A stretch of DNA of 36,848 bases from DATJPD01 sp036394195 (lineage in GTDB: Bacteria > Pseudomonadota > Alphaproteobacteria > CACIAM-22H2). The notes under the pieces are model-generated. The model worked only from the letters and a program-made list of their open reading frames with translations. It searched no databases and was not told the origin of the DNA. The translations under genes and the position numbers were made by a program. This document shows, piece after piece, positions 23,922 to 32,114 of this stretch (positions within the stretch are counted from its first letter, which is position 1; each line of letters begins with the position of its first letter). The stretch lies in the NCBI GenBank assembly GCA_036394195.1, contig DASWFO010000081.1:1-36848 (forward strand). The letters run 5' to 3'.

Positions 23922-25352
23922 TCAACCGACCGGCGCGTCCGGCCGCAGGCGCGACGCCCTCGGCTCCCGAGGGGCCTCGGCCTCTGTCACCGGGATCAGC
24001 GTCGACCGCTCGAAGTGAATGGCGAAGACCGCGCCGCCGCTGGGCCGGTTGGTGACGCTGACCGTGCCGCCATGCGCCTCGGCGATTCTTGAGACGATGG
24101 ACAGGCCGAGGCCGGAGCTGCCGCGCCGGCGGCGGTCGCGCCGCCAGAACCGGCGGAAGATCAACTCGCGCTCCGTGTCCGAGACGCCGGGTCCCTGATC
24201 GCGGACATAGATCGCGGGTTCGGGCGTCACCTCGATCTCGACGGTCGTTCCGGCCGGCGTGTGGGTGAGGGCGTTCTCGACGAGGTTGCGCACCGCTTGG
24301 CCGAGCACCTCGGGATTGCCGTGGATGAGCACCCGTCCCGGGCAATCGGGAACGGCCAGTGCCTTGCTCTGCTTGGCGGCCAGCGGCGCCATGTAGGAGG
24401 CGACCTCGGCGCACACGGCGTGAAGATCGGCGATCTCGTCGGCGCGGATGACCAGCGTCTCCAGCTCCGCGAAATTCAGCAGCTGGTCGACCAGCCGGCT
24501 CATCATGTCGATGTCCTGGCGCAGCGTCTTCGCCACCTCCTGGTCGGCGAGGAGATCGATATTGGTGCGCAGGATGGCCAGCGGCGTGCGCAGTTCATGC
24601 GCCGCGTCGGCGGTGAATTCCCGCTGCGCCTTGAAGCCCTGCTCGAGCCGGTCGAGGGCCGCGTTGATCGCGTGGACGAGGGGCAGGATCTCGCCGGGGA
24701 GGCTGCTCTCCGGCAGCCGGATGTCGGTGGTGGCCGGACCGATCCGGGCGGCAAGATGCGAGGCGGTCAGGACCGGCCGCAAGCCGGCGCGCACGATGGC
24801 GATCTCGATCAGCAGCAGGATCACCAGGATGGGTGCGGTGATCCAGCCGACCCGCGGGAAGAAATCGGCGACGACGTCGTCGATCAGGACGTCGCGGTGC
24901 GCCAGGTCCTCCGAGACCTGGATCCAAAGCCTGGCCCCGTCGACGACGACCGGAATGGTGGCGCCGAAGATGTCCGACCCGCTCCGCTGCTGGTGGAAGT
25001 AAAACGGCGAGGCGCTGCGCGGGTCCTCCCGTTTCAGCGGATTTCCGGTGATGAGCGATGAAAACAGCGGATGGGCCGTTTCGTCGAGCACCGCATAGGC
25101 GTAGCGCCCATAGGCTTCAGAGTAGTTGTCCTGCAGGCGCGTCGGCAGCGCCAGCCGCCAGTGGCCGTCGACCCGGCTTATGTATTGGCCGATTTCTTGC
25201 GCTTGGTCCTGCAAGGCGTGTTCGTGCAGGTCGTTGACGGCGGTTTTGAGCAGGAAATAGAGGGCGACCGGCATTGCGATACAGGCCACCGCGACGGCCA
25301 CGATGTGCAGGGCCGCGATGCGCCAGATCATCGAATTGAAGCGGACGGTCAT
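23922..25352 (-). CDS. Sensor histidine kinase, EnvZ/TctE type
   Basis: The 476-residue protein has TM1 at about 9-36, a periplasmic region of about 130 residues, TM2 at about 168-190, a HAMP-like stretch (ASHLAARIGPATTDIRLPES), and a kinase core: His252 in DAAHELRTPLAIL, N-box NLVENALTH, YVRDQGPGVS and GSSGLGLSIVSRIAE. The periplasmic part includes RYAYAVLDETAHPLF and a short SPFYFHQQRSG segment with His residues. ATG at 25352 overlaps the stop of the OmpR-type regulator gene (ATGA), so the two form a cognate pair. Its gene converges on the GTPase gene with 18 bases between stops. The ligand is unknown; position suggests a metal or envelope signal. Confidence 0.92.
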   Translation of the reverse strand: MTVRFNSMIWRIAALHIVAVAVACIAMPVALYFLLKTAVNDLHEHALQDQAQEIGQYISRVDGHWRLALPTRLQDNYSEAYGRYAYAVLDETAHPLFSSLITGNPLKREDPRSASPFYFHQQRSGSDIFGATIPVVVDGARLWIQVSEDLAHRDVLIDDVVADFFPRVGWITAPILVILLLIEIAIVRAGLRPVLTASHLAARIGPATTDIRLPESSLPGEILPLVHAINAALDRLEQGFKAQREFTADAAHELRTPLAILRTNIDLLADQEVAKTLRQDIDMMSRLVDQLLNFAELETLVIRADEIADLHAVCAEVASYMAPLAAKQSKALAVPDCPGRVLIHGNPEVLGQAVRNLVENALTHTPAGTTVEIEVTPEPAIYVRDQGPGVSDTERELIFRRFWRRDRRRRGSSGLGLSIVSRIAEAHGGTVSVTNRPSGGAVFAIHFERSTLIPVTEAEAPREPRASRLRPDAPVG

Positions 25353-26023
25353 TTTACTTCTGCGATCATATACCCCACGCCGCGAACGGTATGAACCTGC
25401 ACGGTGGCGCCGATTTCCGCCAGCCGTTTGCGCAAGCGATGGACGTAGACCTCCACCGCATTCGAGCTGATTTCTTCACCCAGGCCGTACAGGCTGTTCT
25501 CCAGGAACTTCTTGGGTATCACGCGACCGCTGCGCCGCAGCAGATGCTCCAGGATCGCCAGCTCGCGGGCCCCCAGGATCTGGGCCTTCTCGTCGATGAA
25601 AACCTGCCGGCCCGCCGTGTCGAGCGTCAGGTTGCCGAGCCGCAACGCCGTTCCCAGCAGGTTGCCCGGGCGGCGCAGCAGGGCGTTGATGCGCGCGACC
25701 AGCTCCTCGAGGGCAACCGGCTTCACCAGATAGTCGTCGGCCCCTGAATCGAGGCCCTCGACGCGCTCGCGCAGGCTGCCGCGCGCGGTCATGACGATCA
25801 CCGGCGTCATGTCGCCGCGCTGGCGCATCGTTTTGAGCACCGAGGTGCCGTCCTCGTCGGGAAGGCCGAGATCCAGGATGACCACCTCGAACTTGATCGC
25901 CGCCAGGGCATCGACCGCGTCGGTCGCGGTATCGATGATGTCGACCCTGAAGCCGGTTCGCTCGAGGCCCTGCTTCAGGAGCCCTGCCAGCCGTTCATTG
26001 TCTTCGATGAGCAATAACGCCAT
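25349..26023 (-). CDS. OmpR/PhoB family response regulator
   Basis: The 224-residue protein has a receiver domain (LLLIEDNERLAGLL, Asp51 in VVILDLGLPDEDG, VIVMTARGS, YLVKPVALEELVARI) and a winged-helix output domain (LGARELAILEHLLRRSGRVI, then SSNAVEVYVHRLRKRLAEIG, TVRGVGYMI). It resembles the QseB/PmrA/TctD group. ATG at 26023 is preferred over the longer frame because MALLLIEDNE matches the usual start and AGGA lies upstream. An operator with the same layout as the one before the GTPase gene lies about 80 bases upstream (26104-26141), suggesting self-regulation. It overlaps its kinase gene by four bases. Confidence 0.93.
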   Translation of the reverse strand: MALLLIEDNERLAGLLKQGLERTGFRVDIIDTATDAVDALAAIKFEVVILDLGLPDEDGTSVLKTMRQRGDMTPVIVMTARGSLRERVEGLDSGADDYLVKPVALEELVARINALLRRPGNLLGTALRLGNLTLDTAGRQVFIDEKAQILGARELAILEHLLRRSGRVIPKKFLENSLYGLGEEISSNAVEVYVHRLRKRLAEIGATVQVHTVRGVGYMIAEVK

Positions 26024-26103
26024 GCGCGGTCCTGGATGGTGTTGCAGAACTCTATCCCACTGCCGCATCCGGCAACGTGGGCGGACGGTTCTGAGGACGG
26101 TTT

Positions 26104-26141
26104 GTAAGTTTCATGTAAGGCGAACGTCAGCAGCCTGTAAC
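26104..26141. promoter_or_regulatory. Operator, site 2: GTAAG-N6-GTAAG-N17-GTAAC
   Basis: GTAAG at 26104 and 26115 and GTAAC at 26137 repeat the exact spacing of site 1 (22682-22719); the N6 spacers are TTTCAT here and ATTCAC there. On the strand of the downstream regulator gene the repeats read CTTAC, the same orientation as in front of the GTPase gene. Probable binding site of the OmpR-type regulator encoded just downstream. Confidence 0.7.
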
Positions 26142-26255
26142 GTCTCCATATAAATTATTGATTTGATTATGGAAGGGCCAAGGCGCTGAAAGGCGCAACA
26201 TTGCGCGTTTGTAATCTTCTGTCAGCGGGGACAGCGCTCCCGCGCGGCAGAGTCG

Positions 26256-27383
26256 TCAACCGGCCACGATTCGCGCTTTGGGAAACACCACGCGGGCGGT
26301 CGTGCCGCGGCCCGGCTCGCTCTCGACCTCCAGGCGGCCGTCGTGAAGCTCGGCGAGGCGTCGGCACAGGGCCAGCCCCAGGCCGGTCCCGCCGTCCGAA
26401 TGGCCCGGCCCTGCGCTGAACCGGACGAACGGCGCGCCCAGCTTGGCCAGGTGTTCTTTCGCGATTCCGATCCCGCTGTCGGCGACCGTCAGCCACAGGC
26501 CCTCGTCGGATGTTCCGGCGCCTATGCTGATCCGCCCGCCATTCGGCGTGAACTTGATCGCGTTGGACAGCAGGTTGAGGAGCAGCTGGCGGACCGCCCG
26601 CCGGTCTCCGCGGAGGTGCGGCAGCTCCGGGGCGACCTGATCTTCGATCGTCAGGCCGGCGCTCCGCGCGGCGACGGCCACCAGCCGCGTTGCTTCCGCC
26701 GCGGCGTGACTGAGGGACACCTCGCCCTCGTCGAGCCGGTACTTGTTGGCCTCGATCTTCGACAGGTCGAGGACGTCGTCGACCATCGATAGCAGGTGCG
26801 CGCCGCTCTTCTGGATCGTGCCGGCATACTCGAGATACTTCCGTTGACCGACCGGGCCCGCGCTCTCGCGACCGATGAGATCGGCAAAGCCGATGATGGC
26901 GGTGAGCGGCGTGCGCAGTTCGTGGCTCATATTGGCCAGGAAATTCGACTTCGCCTGGCTCGCGGCGTGGGCTTCCCTCTCGCTCTCGCGAAGCCGTTGG
27001 TCGAGCCGCATGCGTTGGGCGAGGATCGCCGCCATCGTCCAGACCACGGCGATGATGTAGGCGCGGTTCAGAACCGTTGCTTCGACGCTGACACCCGGTG
27101 TCGCGAGGAACCCGGCGATCACCGTGAGCACGGTCGCAATGGCGGCGTAGGTGAAAATGATGTGGCGGCCGCGGAACCACAGGCACAGCGTGAGCAGGAT
27201 GGGATAGCCGATCCCATCGCCGACGCCGCGCGGGGTGAGGGAATCCAGCGCAAAGCTGGCGACGGTGCCGCACACCAGAACGGCCGCGATGATCTGCGTG
27301 CCGCGCGGGCTCGCGGGCCTCTCGGCGTGTTCGCGGGCCCAGCCCTGACTCTCGCGGGCGGTCTCGGAGACATCGCTGTTCAC
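26256..27383 (-). CDS. Membrane histidine kinase, second kinase of the CusR-like operon
   Basis: The 375-residue protein has an N-terminal membrane part of about four segments (IIAAVLVCGTVASFALDSL, GIGYPILLTLCLWFRGRHII, AAIATVLTVIAGFLA, YIIAVVWTMAAILA), a coiled linker, and a kinase core: His154 in LANMSHELRTPLTAII, N-box NLLSNAIKFTP, VADSGIGIAKEHL and GGTGLGLALCRRL. It lacks a HAMP or PAS domain and a sizeable periplasmic sensor. The start is a GTG at 27383 that overlaps the stop of the CusS-like kinase (GTGA). Thus regulator, kinase and second kinase are translated in a chain. Its own regulator partner is not evident. Confidence 0.9.
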   Translation of the reverse strand: MNSDVSETARESQGWAREHAERPASPRGTQIIAAVLVCGTVASFALDSLTPRGVGDGIGYPILLTLCLWFRGRHIIFTYAAIATVLTVIAGFLATPGVSVEATVLNRAYIIAVVWTMAAILAQRMRLDQRLRESEREAHAASQAKSNFLANMSHELRTPLTAIIGFADLIGRESAGPVGQRKYLEYAGTIQKSGAHLLSMVDDVLDLSKIEANKYRLDEGEVSLSHAAAEATRLVAVAARSAGLTIEDQVAPELPHLRGDRRAVRQLLLNLLSNAIKFTPNGGRISIGAGTSDEGLWLTVADSGIGIAKEHLAKLGAPFVRFSAGPGHSDGGTGLGLALCRRLAELHDGRLEVESEPGRGTTARVVFPKARIVAG

Positions 27384-28825
27384 GCGGCGGCTCGCTGCGA
27401 CGCCGGGAATCTCAGAATCACATTCGTGCCGGATCCCAGCCGGCTTTGGATCTCGACGTCGCCTTTGTGCAGCTCTGCGATGCTTTTGACGATGGACAGG
27501 CCCAAGCCGCTCCCGCCGGCGCGGGCGCGGTCGACGCGGTAGAACCGGTCGAACAGGTGCGGCAGATGGGCCGCGGCGATGCCGCAGCCGTTGTCGCGAA
27601 CCTCGATCCGGATCTCGTCGTCGGCAGCGAGTCCGCGCAGGTCGATGCGTCCGCCGCGCGGCATCGACGCCAGCGCGTTGCTCACCAGATTGCTGACGGC
27701 CCGCTGCATCAAGGTCCGGTCCAGCCGCGTCGTCAGGCCTTTAGGACAATTAACGCCGATCTCCACGCCGGCTTCGCCCGCCGCGGCCTCGAAAAATTCC
27801 CGGATCCGCTCGAGCTCGTCGCGCACGTCGAGGGCTTCGTAGTCGATCTCAACCGACGCGTTCTCGGCGCGGGCGAGGAACAGGAGGCTGTGTACGATGC
27901 GGGACAGATGGCCGCCTGCGTCGAGGATCGCCTCCAGGTGCTCGCGGTATTCATCGGTGCTGCGCGCCTTGCCAAGGCCGATCTCGGCCACGTTGACGAT
28001 GTTCTGGATCGGCGTCCGCAGCTCGTGCGCGATGTTGTCCGACAAATGGCGCAGCTGCAGGAACGAGTCCTGCAGCCGCTCCATCATGTTGTTGAACGAT
28101 TCCGCAAGCGCCCGCAGCTCGGCCGGCAGGCGCGGGATCGAGATGCGCTCGTTGAGCGTGCTGGTCCCGATCCGCCCCGCGATGTGAGTCATGTCGTCGA
28201 GCGGCCGCAAGCCGCTGCGGGCGATCTGGTGCCCGGCGAGGGCCGCGACCACGAATGAAAAAACCAGCACCACCGCGAGCCACTGACGATAGCTCGCGAT
28301 GATCGCGTGATCGGCCGTGATATCCGCCGCCACCTGGAGGACGACCGGTTCCTGCTGGCGTCCGTTGACCTGGCTCGTCGCCGATATGGCCCAGTAGGGT
28401 CGGCCCGATGCCGCCCGGAACTCCGTGCTTCGCGCGCCGTCGGAGCCCCCCTGCGGTGCCGAAAAGATGGCCGGCGGAAGGTCTGTCGCCATATCGGGCG
28501 ATTCCATGAGAACGTCGCCACGGGCGGACAGGATCCGGGCGAAGATCGGCTCCGGGCCGTCGGCGCCTTCGTCGACCAGCCGCCGTAATCGAATTTCGTC
28601 GAGCGGCGGGGCGAGCAGCACGCGGTTGAGCACATGCAGCTTGTTGAGCAGAAGCTGGTCGTTGCTTCGCGCGATGCTGTCGGTCAGCGACCAGTAAAGG
28701 ACGGCGCTCGCCAGGGCGAGCAGGATGAACGCCGATCCGGCATACCAAGCAGTGAGGCGGCCCGCCAGCGACCATGGCCGCAAGCCGTCGAACCGAAGCT
28801 GGTCCGCTTTAGGAGCGAAGTACAT
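27380..28825 (-). CDS. Heavy-metal-type sensor histidine kinase (CusS-like)
   Basis: The 481-residue protein has TM1 at about 27-50, a periplasmic domain of about 130 residues, TM2 at about 183-200, a HAMP domain (SGLRPLDDMTHIAGRI, then NERISIPRLPAELRAL), and a kinase core with His267 in SDNIAHELRTPIQNI, N-box NLVSNALASM, VRDNGCGIAA and GSGLGLSIVKSIAE. The FNNMMERLQDSFLQLRHLSD stretch before the His box is typical of the CusS/CopS heavy-metal sensor family. The periplasmic part has few His, Met or Cys, so the metal is uncertain. ATG at 28825 overlaps the regulator stop by 17 bases and has GGGGG upstream. Confidence 0.92.
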   Translation of the reverse strand: MYFAPKADQLRFDGLRPWSLAGRLTAWYAGSAFILLALASAVLYWSLTDSIARSNDQLLLNKLHVLNRVLLAPPLDEIRLRRLVDEGADGPEPIFARILSARGDVLMESPDMATDLPPAIFSAPQGGSDGARSTEFRAASGRPYWAISATSQVNGRQQEPVVLQVAADITADHAIIASYRQWLAVVLVFSFVVAALAGHQIARSGLRPLDDMTHIAGRIGTSTLNERISIPRLPAELRALAESFNNMMERLQDSFLQLRHLSDNIAHELRTPIQNIVNVAEIGLGKARSTDEYREHLEAILDAGGHLSRIVHSLLFLARAENASVEIDYEALDVRDELERIREFFEAAAGEAGVEIGVNCPKGLTTRLDRTLMQRAVSNLVSNALASMPRGGRIDLRGLAADDEIRIEVRDNGCGIAAAHLPHLFDRFYRVDRARAGGSGLGLSIVKSIAELHKGDVEIQSRLGSGTNVILRFPASQRAAA

Positions 28826-29480
28826 AGCCAAGCCCCCGCACGGTGTGGATGAGTTTGCGCTCGAACGGATCGTCGACCTTGGCCCGCAGCCGGCGGATGT
28901 TGACGTCGACGACGTTGGTGTCGCCGTCGAAGTTGACGTTCCACACCTGCTCGGCGATGTGGGTCCGCGACAGCGTCTCGCCGGCATGCTCGGCGAGCAG
29001 CGACAGGAGCATGAACTCCTTCGGCGTCAAGTCGACCGGCTCTCCCGCGCGCGTGACGCGCTGCCGCCGGGTTTCGATCGTCAGGTCGGCGACCACCAGC
29101 GTGTCCGACTTCCGCTCCGGCGGCGTGCGCCGCATCAATCGCCGCACGCGCGCCAGCAACTCGGCGAAGGCGAATGGCTTGACGAGGTAATCGTCGGCGC
29201 CAAGCTCCAAGCCACGGACCCGATCGCGCACGCTGTCGCGCGCGGTCAGGAACAGAACCGGCGTGTCGCGGCCGCAGCGCCGCAGATCGGAGATGATGTC
29301 CCAGCCGCTTTTTCCGGGCAGCATGACATCAAGCACGATCAGCGCATGGTCGCCGAACAGCGCCTGCTGAAGCCCGGCGTCGCCGTCGCGGCAGACGTCG
29401 ACTTCGAAGCCGTTTTCGCCGAGACCGCGCTGCAGATAATGCGTGGCGGTGGGGTCGTCCTCGATCAGCAGCAATTTCAT
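28809..29480 (-). CDS. Heavy-metal-type OmpR response regulator (CusR/CopR-like)
   Basis: The 223-residue protein has a receiver domain (LLLIEDDPTATHYLQRGL, Asp51 in LIVLDVMLPGKSGWD, LFLTARDSVRDRVRGLELGA, YLVKPFAFAELLARVR) and a winged-helix domain (LTPKEFMLLSLLAEHAGETL, then NVVDVNIRRLRAKVDDPFER, HTVRGLGYVL). The sequence DDYLVKPFAFAELLARVRxLxRR with VDVxIRRLRxKVDDPF is the hallmark of CusR/CopR/IrlR regulators, which activate metal efflux genes. It is the first gene of a three-gene operon with two kinases. A TATGAT -10 box (minus strand) and a CusR-box-like half site lie upstream. Confidence 0.94.
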   Translation of the reverse strand: MKLLLIEDDPTATHYLQRGLGENGFEVDVCRDGDAGLQQALFGDHALIVLDVMLPGKSGWDIISDLRRCGRDTPVLFLTARDSVRDRVRGLELGADDYLVKPFAFAELLARVRRLMRRTPPERKSDTLVVADLTIETRRQRVTRAGEPVDLTPKEFMLLSLLAEHAGETLSRTHIAEQVWNVNFDGDTNVVDVNIRRLRAKVDDPFERKLIHTVRGLGYVLRS

Positions 29481-29537
29481 GCGGCATACCCCGTGCGCGG
29501 ACGTGAGACCTTCTGTGCCTGTCCGATCCGCCGCCCG

Positions 29538-29543
29538 ATCATA
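29538..29543 (-). promoter_or_regulatory. -10 box for the CusR-like operon
   Basis: TATGAT on the minus strand, about 58 bases before the regulator ATG, differs from the sigma-70 consensus at one position. No good -35 hexamer lies at the normal distance, which fits activator-dependent expression. Confidence 0.45.
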
Positions 29544-29583
29544 CTCGCAAAGACGCGGAATCGGGTGCGGCCGCGCGCGGTAG

Positions 29584-29605
29584 AAATGACAAAATCGACA
29601 TCGCC
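29584..29605. promoter_or_regulatory. CusR-box-like element
   Basis: AAATGACAA at 29584-29592 matches the left half of the known E. coli CusR box (AAAATGACAA-NN-TTGTCATTTT) exactly; the right half is poorly preserved (TCGACATCG). It lies upstream of the -35 region of the CusR-like operon and of the porin promoter. Confidence 0.4.
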
Positions 29606-29691
29606 GGGCGGGCCCGCGAAGGCGCTCCGGCCCCTATCATAAGGTGCTGAATCCGCGTCATAAATCGGTAAATATCCGGGCGAGTTCTGGT

Positions 29692-29720
29692 TTGACAGCG
29701 GTCCGTGGCGTCCATAGTGT
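29692..29720 (+). promoter_or_regulatory. Sigma-70-type promoter candidate for the porin gene
   Basis: A perfect TTGACA (29692-29697) is followed after 17 bases by TAGTGT (29715-29720). It points toward the porin gene, whose start codon is about 250 bases downstream. Confidence 0.5.
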
Positions 29721-29977
29721 CGCCGCGCGCCATTCTGCTATCCATTCGCGCCGCGGGCGGCGCCCATGGCTGCGGATTGGGGGAGGCGTTCGGGGATAGT
29801 CGTCGCGGCGGAATCTCTTCATGGTCGGCGAGGGTCGTTTGGCCACGCGCGGTTTCCTTGCGCCGGACTCGCGGCCAGGGCCGTGTGTCCGGTCCTCCGG
29901 TGCGGCGAAACGCGTACAGACAAAGGCCTCGTGCCGGGTTCGCCTGGGCCGCGGCTGAATCGCGACTGGAGATGAGC

Positions 29978-31717
29978 ATGCAGAACGTGTTTCGGCGAGC
30001 CGCCCTATGGCGTGCGGCTCCGTGGGCCTCGGACGCTGTCCGGGCCGGGGCCGTCCGGATCGCGCTCGCGGTATTGACCGTGGCAACGATGCCGGTCTCT
30101 GCCCGCGCCGCGGCCGCAGTGACTGCCGCTCAGCCCGCCGTGACCGCCCTTGAATTGCAGTCCGCCAACGAAGAATTGCAGCGCCGGCTCCAGGCGGCGG
30201 AGCAGCGGATCAAGGAGCTGGAACGCCAACTCGAACGGCAGGGCGTGCCCGCGGCTCCTCGGGCATCGGTCTCCACGGGAACTTCGGCCGTTCCGGCCGC
30301 TCCGGCCCAGCCGCCGCGGATGCCGGCGCCTGCCGCGAGTCCGACGCGGACGCCGGGCGACGTCGCGCAGGGCGCCGGCTTTCCCCCGCCGACCAAGCAG
30401 CAGGAGAAAGAGGAGAGAAAACAGGAGAGATATGCGCCGCTCGAGGCGATCGAGGAGAAGCTGCCCTCCTGGTTCCCCAAGGTCCTCGGCGCCCAGTGGA
30501 CCATCATCAACCAGAAGCAATTTCCGTTTCACAGCCCGTATTCGGGCTTGAACAGCCTCAATCAACGGGGGGAGGACAAGACCAGCCAGACACGTGCCGT
30601 CTACCTGGGATCGCAGGCGACCGAGAATCTGCAGCTCTATCTCGATCTCGAGTGGTTCGTCGGCAATGGCCTGCATGGCGGTAACGGCCTCGGCGGGTAT
30701 TCGAACGGGGATGTGGTGCGCGCCGGGTCGGCGAATCTGCCCAAGGATCCGTATGTCGCCCGGGCTTATGGTCGTTATCTCATTCCGCTATCGACCGACA
30801 CGGCGCAGGTGATCCGCGCGCAGGACCAGCTGCCTGGGCACGAGCCGACGGAATACCTGTTCGCCAAGGCGGGCCATTTTGCTGTCACCGACGATTTCGA
30901 CACCAACCGCTACGCCAACAGCGTGCGGACGCAGTTCATGAACTACGGCCTCATCAACAATGGCGCGTTCGACTACGCGGCCGACACGCGCGGCTATACG
31001 AACGGCGTCACGCTGGGCTGGGTGAATCCCACCTGGACCTTCAAGGTCGGCAGCTTCCAGGAACCGAAACAGGCCAATGGCGAGCCGCTCGATTTCCAGT
31101 TGGGCCGGGCTCAGGGCAGCCAGGCGGAGCTCTCGGTGAAGCCGTTCGCGAACGACACCGTTCTACGTTTTCTCGCCTATGCCAATCAGGCGCGCATGGG
31201 ACGCTATCGGACCGCGGTGCAGGTGGCGCAGCTGACGGGCAGCACGCCTAGCGTCGCCGCCGACGATCGGGCCGGGCGCTGGAAATACGGATTCGGCCTG
31301 AACGGCGAGATTCCGCTGGCCGATGACGGCGACACCGGCCTGTTCTTCCGCGCCGGCTGGAACGACGGCGCCACCGAGACCTGGGCGTTCACCGAGATCG
31401 ATCGCAGCGTCAGTTTCGGCGGCCAGCTCGATGGCTCTCACTGGGGCCGGGATGACGACTGGTTTGCCGTCGGTATGGTGATCAACGGCTTGTCGAGCGC
31501 CCACAAGGACTATATCGCCGACGGCGGCGCCGGGTTCATGATCGGCGACGGGCGGCTTCGCTATGCGCCCGAGACGATCGTCGAGACCTATTACAATTTC
31601 AAGCTCAACGACTATTTCCGTCTTAGCCCGGATTACCAGTACATCCGAAACCCCGGCTACAACGCCGACCGCGGTCCGGTCCATATCGTGAGCACGCGCT
31701 TCCGGGCAGCATTTTAG
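29978..31717 (+). CDS. OprB-type outer-membrane porin with N-terminal coiled coil
   Basis: ATG at 29978 is chosen because GGAG lies six bases upstream; an ATG at 29972 touches the GGAG. The 579-residue product has an extended signal peptide ending near VSARA-AAA, then a coiled coil (LQSANEELQRRLQAAEQRIK, then ELERQLERQ), a Pro/Ala-rich linker of about 70 residues, and a carbohydrate-selective OprB-like barrel. Barrel marks include NQKQFPFHSPYSGLNSLNQR, LQLYLDLEWFVGNGLHGGNG and the terminal FRAAF ending in Phe, the outer-membrane sorting signal. The coiled coil may anchor it to the cell wall or trimerise it. Its setting between metal-regulatory and pump genes is unusual; substrate is unknown. 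Confidence 0.88.
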   Translation: MQNVFRRAALWRAAPWASDAVRAGAVRIALAVLTVATMPVSARAAAAVTAAQPAVTALELQSANEELQRRLQAAEQRIKELERQLERQGVPAAPRASVSTGTSAVPAAPAQPPRMPAPAASPTRTPGDVAQGAGFPPPTKQQEKEERKQERYAPLEAIEEKLPSWFPKVLGAQWTIINQKQFPFHSPYSGLNSLNQRGEDKTSQTRAVYLGSQATENLQLYLDLEWFVGNGLHGGNGLGGYSNGDVVRAGSANLPKDPYVARAYGRYLIPLSTDTAQVIRAQDQLPGHEPTEYLFAKAGHFAVTDDFDTNRYANSVRTQFMNYGLINNGAFDYAADTRGYTNGVTLGWVNPTWTFKVGSFQEPKQANGEPLDFQLGRAQGSQAELSVKPFANDTVLRFLAYANQARMGRYRTAVQVAQLTGSTPSVAADDRAGRWKYGFGLNGEIPLADDGDTGLFFRAGWNDGATETWAFTEIDRSVSFGGQLDGSHWGRDDDWFAVGMVINGLSSAHKDYIADGGAGFMIGDGRLRYAPETIVETYYNFKLNDYFRLSPDYQYIRNPGYNADRGPVHIVSTRFRAAF

Positions 31718-31746
31718 TCCATCCGGCATTTAGCCCATCCGAAATC
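31715..31746 (+). repeat. Two imperfect 16-bp tandem units after the porin stop
   Basis: TAGTCCATCCGGCATT and TAGCCCATCCGAAATC follow one another, with about 12 of 16 bases equal, beginning at the stop codon of the porin gene. Probably a small duplication; no function is apparent. Confidence 0.4.
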
Positions 31747-31784
31747 TAGGATGTCGCGGCCGCGGGCGTGGAGGTGGCGAGGTG

Positions 31785-32114
31785 ATGCGAACGACCGTGG
31801 CGGCGTACTTGGCCTGCGTTGGTGCCAGCCTGTCGATCGCGCCGACCGCTGCCTTGGCGAGAGGCCATCCGGGCAGTCCCGATTCGACGTTCAGCAAAGT
31901 GTATTTGGATCGGGAGCGCTGCGCCGTCCTCGCAGAGCAGTTCCGCGGCTTGGCGAACCGCATAGCCGACAAGTCCGTGGACGACCTTGCGAGCCGGGGC
32001 CTCGAGCTGTGCCGCGACGGGAGCTTCGCCGAGGGCGCCGACACCCTTGAGAATGCCATTCGGCTGGTCGGCCAAACGCCGGCAAAACCCCGGCCACGCG
32101 TCCTGCTGCGATAA
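31785..32114 (+). CDS. Small secreted protein with two Cys, 109 aa
   Basis: The start is ATG 31785 (or GTG 31782), with GGAGG about ten bases upstream. Residues 1-26 form a signal peptide (VAAYLACVGASLSIAPTAAL, cleavage near ALA-RG). The mature part of about 80 residues is mostly helical, with two Cys (ERCAVLAEQFRGLANRIADK and GLELCRDGSFAEGADTLENA) placed to form one disulfide between two helices. A tail of KPRPRVLLR ends it. From memory, similar small periplasmic helical-hairpin proteins occur widely in Rhizobiales without assigned function. It lies between the porin and adaptor genes on the same strand, 67 bases after the porin stop. Confidence 0.7.
   Translation: MRTTVAAYLACVGASLSIAPTAALARGHPGSPDSTFSKVYLDRERCAVLAEQFRGLANRIADKSVDDLASRGLELCRDGSFAEGADTLENAIRLVGQTPAKPRPRVLLR

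Larger units (their letters stand above)
29481..29977. other. 497-bp divergent regulatory region between CusR-like regulator and porin
   Basis: No convincing gene is present. The open frame running into the porin from 29705 lacks a usable start near the promoter and looks non-coding before 29978. The region holds a minus-strand -10 box (29538-29543), a CusR-box-like half site (29584-29592), two TCATAA copies 21 bp apart (29637 and 29658), and a plus-strand promoter (29692-29720). The porin mRNA would therefore have a leader of about 250 bases. Confidence 0.6.

Noticed and set aside
26167..26255. Possible intrinsic terminator after the two-kinase operon (GCGC-rich hairpins near 26180-26200)
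   Set aside because: The stems are only 4-6 bp with poor loops and no T-run on the minus strand.
29705..29977. In-frame N-terminal extension of the porin
   Set aside because: The start would lie inside the promoter, and the extension would bury the signal peptide; ATG 29978 has proper GGAG spacing.
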